Shown here: one piece after another, positions 36,809 through 46,087 of the stretch
Layout of the letters: each line of letters opens with the position of its first letter
Numbering within the stretch: the first letter of the stretch is position 1
Assembly: GCA_964250765.1 (NCBI GenBank)
Contig: CAXUHF010000016.1
Coordinates: 1-64,000, forward strand
Reading direction: 5' to 3'
DNA from: JBBQVS01 sp964250765
GTDB taxonomy: Bacteria > Chloroflexota > Ktedonobacteria > Ktedonobacterales > Ktedonobacteraceae
DNA: 64,000 bases
Made by a program: the position numbers and the translations under genes
The notes under the pieces: model-generated
The model's input: only the letters and a program-made list of their open reading frames with translations
The model's database searches: none
Told to the model about the DNA's origin: nothing

Positions 36809-37765
36809 CTATGCATCCGAAGGTACGCGTTGAATCACTGAGTACCCAGTACGAAGTTCATCATTATCATTGACTACCCAATCAGCAAGCTCAACCCATG
36901 CATGGAAGGCAAAGCGATCAGATATGCCATAACGTTCGCGTCCCATAATCACTTGTGATGGAAAACCTAGTGCCCGTAAATAGGTGCAAAAAGCGACTGA
37001 ACGTACAAGGCATAGAGCAGTTGGAGCAAGAAGTCTGACGATCATTTGGCATGAGACAAGTTCTCTTCGCGCCAGACGCTGGAGCATTTCGGTATCTAAC
37101 GATAGAAGCTCAGTCTTTGGAGGGCAAGGGAGAGAGGTGAGAAATTGGCAGATGTTGCTCCACTCTTGCTCGTGGATATGTTGCGCAAGTTTGTAGAGGT
37201 GTCCTTGTATGAGAAGGTACGTCACGAGGCGGTAGCAACCGAAGATGAATAGAACACAAATAGTATTCCACAAGGCGTACCCACGCCGACGCTGTGAGAA
37301 AGAAGGGAGTGGTTCATTGACTAGTTTTCCAGTAAAGAAGACATCCCAATGTACACTACTCCTTTTCAGGACCCTTTGCTTATGAGGCTGTGATATTACA
37401 GGAGGACTGGAAGATACATGATGGCTTGTAGTGTCCTCATCTAACTGGAACGGCGTTGTAATAGAAGGTGGAAGCTCTTCCCGTTGCTCTACGCGAATCA
37501 ATTGCAAGGCAAGTAATTGTTGAATGACTTGCTGAAGCCCGCCTTCCAACTGTTCGTCACTTGCTTCTATACGTGTATGCACGTAGGCGATGGTTTCGCG
37601 CTTAGTAGAACACTCTAGTCCAGCCTGCAAGAGCACTGTTGCAATAGGATCGAATGCAAGGCATGCGCCACTGAGAGAATGTATCATGCGCCCTTCTGTG
37701 TTGGTCGTGTCGAAAACGACTCCTTTCATCAATGTGACAAAGCTCAAAATTGTTGTGCCTTTCAT
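36809..37765 (-). CDS. Lasso peptide leader peptidase with fused RRE domain (B1-B2 fusion)
   Basis: This enzyme would bind the precursor's leader and cut it off. Residues 5-95 resemble a PqqD-type recognition element (FVTLMKGVVFDTTNTEGRMI, then QQVIQQLLALQLIRV). Residues 160-186 form a probable membrane helix. Residues 245-300 match the McjB transglutaminase-like protease: Cys252 in LCLVRSVAFCTYLRALGFPS and His288 in FAFHAWVELADWVVND. In many Gram-positive loci the two parts are separate proteins; a fused form is also known. It lies 26 nt after the cyclase gene. Confidence 0.9.
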   Translation of the reverse strand: MKGTTILSFVTLMKGVVFDTTNTEGRMIHSLSGACLAFDPIATVLLQAGLECSTKRETIAYVHTRIEASDEQLEGGLQQVIQQLLALQLIRVEQREELPPSITTPFQLDEDTTSHHVSSSPPVISQPHKQRVLKRSSVHWDVFFTGKLVNEPLPSFSQRRRGYALWNTICVLFIFGCYRLVTYLLIQGHLYKLAQHIHEQEWSNICQFLTSLPCPPKTELLSLDTEMLQRLARRELVSCQMIVRLLAPTALCLVRSVAFCTYLRALGFPSQVIMGRERYGISDRFAFHAWVELADWVVNDNDELRTGYSVIQRVPSDA

Positions 37766-37791
37766 CTCTCTTCTAATCTCAGGAGCTTTCG

Positions 37792-39513
37792 CTAACTATG
37801 GTTAGTATAGTGTCGAAGAAATAATTCTGTCATCGCTGTCGCAATCAACACTTTGTAATATGTCCGAATAGAGCGTTCACTGCTAAGAACTTTCTGTAGC
37901 TGTAGAGGGTCTATGATGCCTTGCTGAACAACCTGAGATGTAGGACTACTAAGCAATCGTGCGAGATAGGGAGCGAAGGAAATACAATACTCCTGACTGG
38001 GAACACTCAGCCACGCTCCTCGGCGATACCTTACTACTGACGGTGGCAAGCAACTTGCGTAGGCCAATCGAAGTACAGGTTTGACGACTTTCATGCCCTG
38101 AAAAGGAATGAGTCGATACGCGTTTGGAAGACTGGCCGATAGCTGTTGCACGGCTGCTTGATGATATGGATGAACAACACGAATACCATGAGGCTGCCAG
38201 ATAGAAGTCTCCAGTGCTAAATCTTGTGGAGAGAAACGTGTTACATCGTAAAGAAGGTGGTCTTGGAAGGATCGCACTGTATGCTGACGGAAAAAAGGAA
38301 CTTCTTGCGTTGCAGATTGACTATCGGTTGTTGAAGAGAGGCTGCTTTCGTTAATCAGAGAAGAGGATGTTCGTATACTTTTGAGAAGTTCAGGCAGTAT
38401 CCAGTCAGTAGAAAGAGCACCACTCAGCATTGCGAGTTTTTCTTTTAAAGAGATAGGTGCAGAGAAGATATCATACAGACCATAGGAATACTGAGGACCA
38501 AAGGAGATATCTCCGCCTCGCCCTGTAGTTAGAATGGAGATGCCATCTTTCTGCATCTGATCTGCTGCTTGCTCGAACCATCGCATACCAGCATGATTGT
38601 AAGGGTGTGGGAAACGCCAGTCTTCCGAGAGGTAATCACTTCCAATGCTCACGTGAATCGGGATAAATGGGATAGATAGAGCTTGGCAAACTGCTTTTGC
38701 ATAGGCTGACTCGTCGGCAGCCGTGTTTGAAAAGCTGAAATGGTACGCAACCACATCGGCTCCATGCTCTACAAGTGCAGCCGCGACTACCGAAGAATCA
38801 ATTCCCCCGCTCAATAAGATACCTATCTTACATTGTAATGATGTGAGAGGACGCGTGGCTTCCGATACTGCCTCATGACACAGGACAGAGAGTTCTGGTA
38901 GGGCGACACGATGCGGAAGTGCTAAAGGTTTGATTTCGTCAAAAACAGCGTTTTGTACAGATAGCTGGTCAATACGCACTACCGTTCCAGCATGTACACG
39001 CTCTATGCCATAAAAGACAAATATATCGTTTCCCATACAACACTGGACAAGAGCATTCGTGTCAATGTTCTGACTCGTGACAAGGTCACGAGGGTTAGTT
39101 GACCATTTGACGCTTCCATTGTGATGCGTATAAAAAATGGTGGTATTCGAGGTGCGGCTTTTGAAGAACCACACGGCGTCTAATGTAATGAAACAACCGC
39201 AATAGTCGCCAGATGGTAGTGCGTTAAGATGATTGTCTTTGAGGGCGTTCGTGATTTTTTCCACAGTAGCCAACACGTGGGCTGTAACAGGTAACACGAG
39301 ACCCGCGAGAAACAGGTGTTCATCTGCTTTAAGCTGAGGAAGTGGTGCGAAGATATCTTGTTGTAGTGAGATGCTCTGTGCGGCTTGATTTACCATGTAT
39401 GGTATTGATGAAGGAGCAGTGTGCGTGTGACAATACGTTTTTACTTGTAACCCCTTCACAGGAAATTGGATGTATCCACAAAAGCCATCGTATGCAAGTG
39501 CTCGTTGCACCAT
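37792..39513 (-). CDS. Lasso peptide cyclase (asparagine synthetase-like, C protein)
   Basis: The 573-residue protein has an AsnB-like N-terminal domain without the glutaminase Cys2, and an ATP-pyrophosphatase domain with the PP-loop SGGIDSS (about 235-241). It would adenylate the acceptor Asp/Glu side chain of the core peptide and close the macrolactam ring. The ATG at 39513 has GAGGAAGG 5 nt upstream; TTG at 39528 and GTG at 39516 are in frame but less supported. An ordinary asparagine synthetase is excluded in practice by the adjacent B gene and the precursor candidate. Confidence 0.92.
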   Translation of the reverse strand: MVQRALAYDGFCGYIQFPVKGLQVKTYCHTHTAPSSIPYMVNQAAQSISLQQDIFAPLPQLKADEHLFLAGLVLPVTAHVLATVEKITNALKDNHLNALPSGDYCGCFITLDAVWFFKSRTSNTTIFYTHHNGSVKWSTNPRDLVTSQNIDTNALVQCCMGNDIFVFYGIERVHAGTVVRIDQLSVQNAVFDEIKPLALPHRVALPELSVLCHEAVSEATRPLTSLQCKIGILLSGGIDSSVVAAALVEHGADVVAYHFSFSNTAADESAYAKAVCQALSIPFIPIHVSIGSDYLSEDWRFPHPYNHAGMRWFEQAADQMQKDGISILTTGRGGDISFGPQYSYGLYDIFSAPISLKEKLAMLSGALSTDWILPELLKSIRTSSSLINESSLSSTTDSQSATQEVPFFRQHTVRSFQDHLLYDVTRFSPQDLALETSIWQPHGIRVVHPYHQAAVQQLSASLPNAYRLIPFQGMKVVKPVLRLAYASCLPPSVVRYRRGAWLSVPSQEYCISFAPYLARLLSSPTSQVVQQGIIDPLQLQKVLSSERSIRTYYKVLIATAMTELFLRHYTNHS

Positions 39514-39652
39514 CACGACCTTCCTCAAAAAAAGCTCTAGAGCAAATGGATTTTCTCAAGAAGCCAAAAGTGAAATAAAATGGCTTCATTTGTAGTCGGA
39601 GTTTTTGTGCCTGAGAGCACGAAAAACATAGATGAGGGAAGAGGCAACATGA

Positions 39653-39820
39653 CTATTTACGGTTGTCACTATAGCTATCGTATTCGCTCGAGTTTCCTCC
39701 TTGCCCAGTTTGCACCGTGATGTTACCGATAGAACGAATACACGGAGTGGTGAATGGAATCTTTTGAGACTCACGGTCTGCACCGCTCTTGGACGTTTCT
39801 AGTTGTTGAGTAGTGTCCAC
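39653..39820 (-). CDS. Candidate lasso peptide precursor (A protein)
   Basis: A 55-residue frame starts at GTG with AAGGG 8 nt upstream and ends 139 nt before the cyclase start. Its leader contains FTTPCIRSIG, which matches the lasso leader pattern (Y/F)xxPxLxxxG, with Ile in the Leu position and Thr38 six residues after the Gly. Applying the Thr(-2) rule gives the core QGGNSSEYDSYSDNRK, with Glu7 or Asp9 as ring acceptor. If cleavage is one residue earlier, the core starts at Gly and Glu8 is the acceptor. A TACAAT hexamer at 39861-39856 (minus) could be the -10 box. The short length and GTG start explain why it is easily missed. Confidence 0.75.
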   Translation of the reverse strand: MDTTQQLETSKSGADRESQKIPFTTPCIRSIGNITVQTGQGGNSSEYDSYSDNRK

Positions 39821-40291
39821 GCTTTTTCCCTTCGTACTTTGTGCTTACTGCTGCTATTGTATCTAACCGTAATGATAAAGCAGCTAAGCATCTGATGAAA
39901 AGTGTCCCAGCACGGTACACATTCTTCGTTGATTCCCCTTGGACAGTTAAGCCCTCTATTCAACGAAATAATGGAAACACCATCGTTTACCGTGTGGGTG
40001 CGAGCAGTCATTCAGGATATGCTTCTGTAAGCCTAGCAGACTCTTCGCACGAAAACCATACACTACAGCACGAAATAGGCACAGTGATGTAAGCCGACTT
40101 CGCGCTGTACTAGAAACAATTACTATAATTGAGTGGCAAAGGACTAAAAGTTTTTTTAGCATATATTACTGGACTTCAAGGCAATTTGGGCGTACAATTT
40201 TAAGTAGGTAGTACATCTGCTTGTCTATGAAGAGTGTAGAAAACGATTGAGGCATAAAGCAATTGGTGTCGAGAAAGGTGTTGTAGACGCT
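39821..40291. other. Intergenic region between lasso locus and BTAD pseudogene
   Basis: The two units are divergent here. The lasso promoter is expected at the left end (TACAAT at 39856-39861 read on the minus strand). A plus-strand frame at 39841-40092 has no ribosome-binding site or family. No other gene is supported. Confidence 0.5.
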
Positions 40292-42354
40292 ATGGATAAC
40301 GAGCAAAGAGGTCACTCGCGGACCAACGAAGACTTCGTGGTGAAGGTGTTTCTCTGTGGACCATTGCGTCTCCAGCGTCTTTGCGTAGACAACAACCCAG
40401 AATCATGTATCTTCCTACCAAGACATTCCTCCAACAGAGTGGGGAGAGCGACCAGGACCAACCTTCAGCTTGCTCAAACTACTCCTCTGCTGTGAGAACC
40501 GCCACGCCTCCAAGACGTTTCTTGCTAGTACGCTCTGACCCGATTATGGCGAGAGAGAAGCACGACACAGTCTCAGTCAAGCAACACGAGTGCTCCGTTC
40601 CCTCCTCCGTATAGGTGAAGAGGACTCGAAGAGCGAGGGCAAAATGAAGAGTTTGCTCTACGAGTCGCCAGGAGGGGAAGGGTTCCAACTCGCCGATCAA
40701 ACGTTGCTCTGGGTAGACATTGATGCCTTTGAAGATGCGATGAAGCAGGCCACTTATGCGGAACGTCACAATCAGAAGGAAGAAGTACGCTTTTGGTGGG
40801 AACGAGCATACGCGCTCGGCAGTTCGGGAAGCTTCTTGCCCGATGACCTGTATCGAGAATGGACCAATGCTCGTCGTCTCAGACACGAACTGCTGGTTCC
40901 CAGGTGTGCTCGTCGTCTGGCAGAATGTTATGTCGCTGAAGAACGCTATGGGGAGGCGGAAGCGGTCCTTCGCCCCTATTGGGCGACGCATCTCACCGAT
41001 GAAGATATTCTGATGCTCTTGATGCGGACGCTGCAAGCACAAGGGCTGGAACAAGAAGCCCTTCGCTGTTATGAGCAGAGTGTGCATGGGTTGGACGAGG
41101 AACTAGGGGTCAAGCCGCATACGTCTACTACGAACTTAGCGGACCATATTCGGGGGCAGCAACACGAGCGTGATCGCACTCCCACACTACATTTTCCTTC
41201 TCTTACACAGCAGAATAAGATGTCTTTTCCCTTTTCACAGGCAGTTACACAGGATATAATGAAAATTGTTCGTGAACTAGAGGGAGCAACTGAATTGAAA
41301 TCACAAAGTAGTGTTAACCGTCGTGCCGTGATTGCACATCTTTTAGGGTTGCCACCCGCGCTTTTTGCTTCAGATGGTCATGTGGTTGATACTTTGACGG
41401 ATGCAATGAAGTTTCAAGAAGAAACGCTATCTTCCTTGTATGAAGACATGCTCGTCATGGGATGGGATAGCTTTCGGCGAAGTAAATCCCCACAAATTAT
41501 TACGAGGATTGATGAGCATGTGAAAAAGCTTACCGCACTTGCTCGTTATGATTCAACAGGGGATACAGAGCACTGGCAATCACTCTTATGCCGTTTCAGC
41601 CAACTCTCCACAAGAATTGCACAACATCGTATGAATGAACCCCGCGCATTGAATATGGCAAAACAAGCAATCATGATTGCCATAGACCTTGATGATGCTG
41701 AAGCTATTGCTTCTACGTTTTATGGGCGTGGAAGAGTACATATGGAATATAGTAATACCTCTACTGATGTCAAACAAAAGCGGAAACATTTTGATCTTGC
41801 AAAAGCAGACATTGATGCTGCATTGGGGCATGTCGAACGAGTACGTATACCACTTGCAGGAAACATTTATTTACTTGCTGCTGAAATTTATGCACTGGTA
41901 GCTGGGTAATGATATGCTCCTTCGTACCCAATGTGAAAAGTGGCAAGACAAGGTTGCATTCTTTGTTGACAGCGAAAAGATCGAAGATGATGGAACGTTT
42001 CTAAAGCTCAATCCGACAGCCTTGCATCACGAAAGAGCAAAGACCTTACTTCGGTTTGGTCGGATCGAGGATGCACGTCGTGAACTCAACACAGCTTGGA
42101 AAACGCTCCAACCAAATCTTTTTACGTGGCACATGAATATGCATCTTACACAAGCGAGTCTATTTCTTGCTGAACACGATATTGAAGAAAGTGTACAATC
42201 AAGTCTCAAAGCATACACCCTAGCAAAGACAATCCATTCACACAAGGGAGAGGTAGAGGTACGGTATCTGCTTGAGCAACTCCAGCAACTTGATACATCA
42301 CATTCCTCTGTCCGAAATCTCACAATGACCATAGAGGCGACTCATGAGCAATGA
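40292..42354 (+). pseudogene. Broken BTAD/TPR (SARP-like) transcriptional regulator
   Basis: This is a degenerate paralogue of the intact gene at 46088-47968. The start (MDNEQRGHSRTNEDFVVKVFLCGPLRLQRL) matches, then a one-base shift near 40435 moves the frame to EWGERPGPTFSLLKLLLCCEN. A TGA at 40536-40538 interrupts it (paralogue reads LWPESGE). The BTAD domain then runs intact from 40590 (LYESPGGEGFQLADQTLLWVDIDAFEDA...). Another one-base shift near 41904 separates the last TPR part (41914-42354). Three lesions make a functional full-length product unlikely. It lies divergently upstream of the lasso locus and may once have controlled it. Confidence 0.85.
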
Positions 42355-43222
42355 ACAGAAAAACGTACTGGCAGATTTACGATATCCTCCTGAGTCTATA
42401 GATACCAGTGAGGGCAAATGGTCTCAATGGAGTTCCTTGCCGATGATTGAGATGAGCGCATTAGATACATATCACTTTGTGAAAGCAATGATGCCACATC
42501 CAAGACAGAAGATACTAGAAATTGGTAGTGGGAATGGCTATTTATCACTTGAACTTGCTAGAGATGGTCATGAGGTTATCGGCCTTGACACCTCGCAAGA
42601 GATCATTGAGGTTGCAGAAAGAACAAAAACTGCTCATTCTCCCACTTCTGAGTTTGGAAAATTGACCTACTATTGTGCAGATATTGGAACATGGCAAGCA
42701 GAAGAAGGCAGTTTTGATGTCGTCATCATTAACCGAACGCTTCATCACTTGCATCAACTACAACCGCTATTAGCAAAGGTGCAACGTCTTTTAGCAAGCG
42801 AAGGACGGATCATTTGCCAAGACTACGCATATGATCGCTTGAATGAGCAAACAGCGAGTTGGATGTATTCAATGCAAAGAGTCTTGTTTTTGAGCGGTCT
42901 TTCTGACGAAGACCCAGCAACAACGGCTAATGATGCTCAATCTATTGAAGCTCTAAGAGAGGCGTGGTTCAAAAAATCGGAGCATCGCCTTAATCGTTAC
43001 GAAGATATATTTCAGGCGTTCCAGACAAACTTCCACGAACAGTTTTCTTCCTGGGTACCATATCTTTTTGTCTATATTGGAAATGAAATTCGTCACACTA
43101 CGCCTGAGAAAGAGCGTGCGTTGCTTACCTTTCTTAGAAACATGGAGCACCACTTGACCAAGGAAGGGACTATACAAGCTGTTGGCTTCCGTTATGTGGG
43201 AGGTGTCAATGCGACACATTGA
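42344..43222 (+). CDS. Class I SAM-dependent methyltransferase
   Basis: The 292-residue protein has motif I ILEIGSGNGYLSLELARDG, motif II VIGLDTS and DVVIINRTLHHLHQL. The C-terminal half is helical, with no family I can name. Its ATG lies inside the last codons of the BTAD pseudogene (11-bp overlap), so the two were probably co-translated before the regulator decayed. Confidence 0.9.
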   Translation: MSNEQKNVLADLRYPPESIDTSEGKWSQWSSLPMIEMSALDTYHFVKAMMPHPRQKILEIGSGNGYLSLELARDGHEVIGLDTSQEIIEVAERTKTAHSPTSEFGKLTYYCADIGTWQAEEGSFDVVIINRTLHHLHQLQPLLAKVQRLLASEGRIICQDYAYDRLNEQTASWMYSMQRVLFLSGLSDEDPATTANDAQSIEALREAWFKKSEHRLNRYEDIFQAFQTNFHEQFSSWVPYLFVYIGNEIRHTTPEKERALLTFLRNMEHHLTKEGTIQAVGFRYVGGVNATH

Positions 43223-43337
43223 TGTAGAACATTTCCGTTGATAAAAGTGCTTTTATTGGTGTTGTATGGTTCAAAAGAACAAAAACCTAGAAGGAGGAGT
43301 ATATCTTCGCCAAACAGTGTAAAGGGCGCAACTTTTC

Positions 43338-43814
43338 ATGAAAAGCACGATATTAACATTGGGAAGAACGTTTTCTGTGACATTTGAACACGGAAGAGAT
43401 TTTTTCTCTGAACTCAACGAGTTTTGTGCAGTGAACGATGTCAAACAAGGATACATTCCTTTTTTTATTGCTGGTATGAGCGAAGTGGAACTTGTAGGAA
43501 CGTGTGAGAAAATTGAAGATAAAAATGCGCCGCTCTGGTCAAAGGTCTATCTGGAGAATGTGGAAGCTGTTGGAGCAGGCACATTGGCCTTTGATGAAGA
43601 GACAGGATACATTTCTCCTCACATTCATGTCTCTATTGGTCAAAAAACAGACTCTGCCGTCTCTCGCATGAGCCACCTCCTCAACGCCAAAGTCTTATTT
43701 TTAACCGAAATGGTTGTTGTCGAAGTCCTCAAGCCACATTTTCGACGAATTAAGAATCCAGCTTTGTACAATGTCGGCTTACTCTCTTTTTTAGAGGATA
43801 GCGAAATTTCCTAG
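43338..43814 (+). CDS. PPC-domain (DUF296) protein
   Basis: The 158-residue protein has the PPC/DUF296 fold: LGRTFSVTFEHGRDFFSELNEFC at the start, then the metal-site segment SPHIHVSIG followed by SHLLNAKVLFLTEMVVVEVL. Bacterial members are trimeric and lack the AT-hook of plant homologues. Their role is unclear. The gene is monocistronic, with a hairpin terminator downstream. Confidence 0.88.
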   Translation: MKSTILTLGRTFSVTFEHGRDFFSELNEFCAVNDVKQGYIPFFIAGMSEVELVGTCEKIEDKNAPLWSKVYLENVEAVGAGTLAFDEETGYISPHIHVSIGQKTDSAVSRMSHLLNAKVLFLTEMVVVEVLKPHFRRIKNPALYNVGLLSFLEDSEIS

Positions 43815-43935
43815 TTCGCCGTTTAATATAAGAACTAGCTCAGTATTGGGAGGAAACTCACATCTCTACTTGTTGTACGTCCTGCTATTAGTGCCTATTG
43901 GCTCTACAAACCATGTTATCCAAGCTATAAATGTC

Positions 43936-43969
43936 GGGAAAGCACATACATGTATATGTGCGCTTTCCC
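43936..43969. terminator. Hairpin terminator between convergent genes
   Basis: GGGAAAGC pairs with GCTTTCCC, with further pairing of ACATA and TATGT around a short loop. AATTTCTGTTT follows on the plus strand. It lies between the PPC gene (rightward) and tag (leftward). Confidence 0.6.
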
Positions 43970-44047
43970 AATTTCTGTTTATTCCAGTAGAGAGCGGCTC
44001 TACAAGATGTTTTACCTATATCTGTTCCTCAGAGGCCAGCAGCATTT

Positions 44048-44617
44048 TTACTGGTGTTCCAGCTCTTGCCAACGGTAACAAGTCACGATGTGATCGTTCA
44101 CCATCCCAACGGCCTGCATAAAAGCATAGCAAATGGTCGAACCGACAAAGGTAAAACCGTGCTGCTTGAGTTCCTTACTCATCGTGTCCGATTGCGTAGT
44201 ACGTGCAGGGACTTCCTGCATCGTTTGCCAAGTGTTCTGCAGGGGATGTCCATCTACAAATCGCCAGAGAAAGGCGTCGAAACTGCCATACTGGGATTGG
44301 ACCTCAAGAAACGAACGTGCGTTCTGAATGGTGGCCTTGATTTTGAGCTTGTTTCGCACGATCTCAGGGTTTGCCAGTAGCTCCTGAACTTTCCGGTCAT
44401 CATAGTGAGCGATTGTGTTCGCATCAAAGCCATCAAACGCTTCAAAATATCCATCGCGCTTTTTGAGGATGAGCGACCAACTCAAACCCGCCTGAGCCCC
44501 TTCGAGGATCAGCATCTCAAAGAGCTTGCGGTCATCATGAACAGGCACTCCCCATTCACTATCATGGTAATCGGTATATTGTTGGCTGGTTAAAGCCCAA
44601 GCACATCTTTGTAACAT
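44048..44617 (-). CDS. tag: DNA-3-methyladenine glycosylase I
   Basis: The 189-residue protein aligns along its whole length with Tag: CAWALTSQQYTDYHDSEWGVP, FEMLILEGAQAGLSWSLILKKR with the conserved Glu and Trp, and FVGSTICYAFMQAVGMVNDHIV. The zinc ligands Cys5 and His18, and the C-terminal His and Cys (NDHIVTC), are present. It removes 3-methyladenine from DNA. A second, AlkA-like glycosylase is encoded 320 bp away in the opposite direction. Confidence 0.96.
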   Translation of the reverse strand: MLQRCAWALTSQQYTDYHDSEWGVPVHDDRKLFEMLILEGAQAGLSWSLILKKRDGYFEAFDGFDANTIAHYDDRKVQELLANPEIVRNKLKIKATIQNARSFLEVQSQYGSFDAFLWRFVDGHPLQNTWQTMQEVPARTTQSDTMSKELKQHGFTFVGSTICYAFMQAVGMVNDHIVTCYRWQELEHQ

Positions 44618-44940
44618 GATGTCATCACTCCTTCTATCTCCTCGTTTCTACTGCAAACCCTAAACGGCTCCACTAGATTGTCTCGTTTACTCTACTCCAA
44701 ACCCTAGCTCGCTCTACTGCAACGTCACAGGTGACAATATTAACGAAAATGGTCATATTTCTTACATCTATCATATCCTCTTGTGCATAAGCTATGTTAT
44801 ACTCACCATCAAAAGAAGACATTTGGCATAATATACTCTCTCCTCGCATATTCATGAGATAATTTACACTGTGTGAGGAGTTGTAAAAGTTGTGTTCTGC
44901 TCTCTATGTTCTATAAAATATGATGCTAAAGAGGTTTGTA
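44618..44940. other. Divergent intergenic region of two alkylation-repair genes
   Basis: The 323-bp gap between divergent tag and the AlkA-like gene should hold both promoters. It contains two imperfect copies of CTACTSCAAACCCTA near 44650 and 44692. Nothing else is recognised. Confidence 0.5.
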
Positions 44941-45879
44941 ATGCGTACTGTCGTTTCATCTTCTGTAAGAACAGGAACATTTAACGCAAACTTTACACGG
45001 TCACTTCACTATTTTTGTACTGAAGCTACACAAAAGCTCACCTATCCAGGGTATTTTGACTCTCGAGCAAATTGGTATCGTCTTATCTCAGTAGATAATA
45101 AAGCTGTAACCATTATGGTATCTCCAGAAGGATGTATCCAGTGGGCATGTGAAGAAGCTATTGAGGATGTCAGAGTGCAGGATGTTGTCAACCATCTCCT
45201 TATTTCGATGCTACTGCCAAAGGATGTCGAGAGGCAGCTTCCTCGTGAGTTAGAGGAACGCTTTCGCCCTCTCTCACCCCTTGTTCATATTCGTAGCCTC
45301 TCTCTTGGTGAAGCGGTCATAAAGGCGATTATTCGTCAGGTGATAACAGCGGGTCATGCAAAGAAGCTGACTGATTCATTCATTAGGCACTATGGCACAA
45401 GACAGGTGCATGATGGCAGAGAATACTATGACTTTCCAACATTGGAAGCACTCACAAAAATTCCTCTTGAAGACTTACAAGCAGAGGGACTGGGGTTCAA
45501 GGCAAAAGTTGTTCGCTGGGCGGCTTGCAGCATGCTAGAAAACGATATGGAGGCAAAGATCGCTACAAGGACTCCAGAGGAAATACTCGATATGTTGACC
45601 TCAATAAAAGGCATCGGTAGGTGGACAGCACATGTTGCGATCTGTGATGTGCTTGCTGACTGGTCTCTCTATCCTTTTGAGGATTTAGCGGTCAGAACGT
45701 GGGCACGGAAGCTTTGGAGTGAGGTGCAGTGGCCTCAAGACGAACATGCGTTTGCAGCACTCTGGCAACAAATGCACGGAGAGCATACTGGCATTGTGAC
45801 GTTTTACCTGCTTTCTTGTGCAGCAATTCCGGCAATTGTACAAACACCACAACAGGACATGCAGAAAGAAATTTTCTAG
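44941..45879 (+). CDS. HhH-GPD DNA glycosylase (AlkA-like)
   Basis: The protein has the HhH-GPD core: LTSIKGIGRWTAHVAICDVL is the helix-hairpin-helix, and the Asp in PFEDLAVRTW is the catalytic residue expected in AlkA. The N-terminal part has an AlkA-like barrel (ISVDNKAVTIMVSPEG). Such enzymes excise 3-methyladenine and other alkylated bases. I chose the ATG at 44941 because AGAGG lies 7 nt upstream; the ATG at 44920 has none. Confidence 0.9.
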   Translation: MRTVVSSSVRTGTFNANFTRSLHYFCTEATQKLTYPGYFDSRANWYRLISVDNKAVTIMVSPEGCIQWACEEAIEDVRVQDVVNHLLISMLLPKDVERQLPRELEERFRPLSPLVHIRSLSLGEAVIKAIIRQVITAGHAKKLTDSFIRHYGTRQVHDGREYYDFPTLEALTKIPLEDLQAEGLGFKAKVVRWAACSMLENDMEAKIATRTPEEILDMLTSIKGIGRWTAHVAICDVLADWSLYPFEDLAVRTWARKLWSEVQWPQDEHAFAALWQQMHGEHTGIVTFYLLSCAAIPAIVQTPQQDMQKEIF

Positions 45880-46087
45880 CACTCTCTATTTCGTATAAAA
45901 GCGACATGTTACGTACTTGAATAGTACTTGTTCTCCTGGATAGGCTTGTACATACTTGGCTATGGGTAAGACAGTGCTATAATCAGGCCGAGGAACATAT
46001 TTCCTGAATATGCACGTTACATGAGCATCTCTTAGGAAAGTAGACAGACGTATACACCCAATGGATATCGAAAAGGAAGTAGTTGCC

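Noticed and set aside
37792..39513. Primary-metabolism asparagine synthetase
   Set aside because: The glutaminase Cys2 is absent, and the gene is joined to an RRE/McjB-type protease and a lasso-like precursor.
39586..39783. 65-codon minus-strand frame upstream of the lasso cyclase as the precursor
   Set aside because: It has no leader motif and no suitable acceptor residue after a Thr. The GTG frame at 39653-39820, in another reading frame, fits the lasso pattern far better.
44650..44710. CTACTSCAAACCCTA near-repeat before tag
   Set aside because: Two imperfect copies only, with no dyad or spacing that suggests a site. Too weak to list as a repeat.
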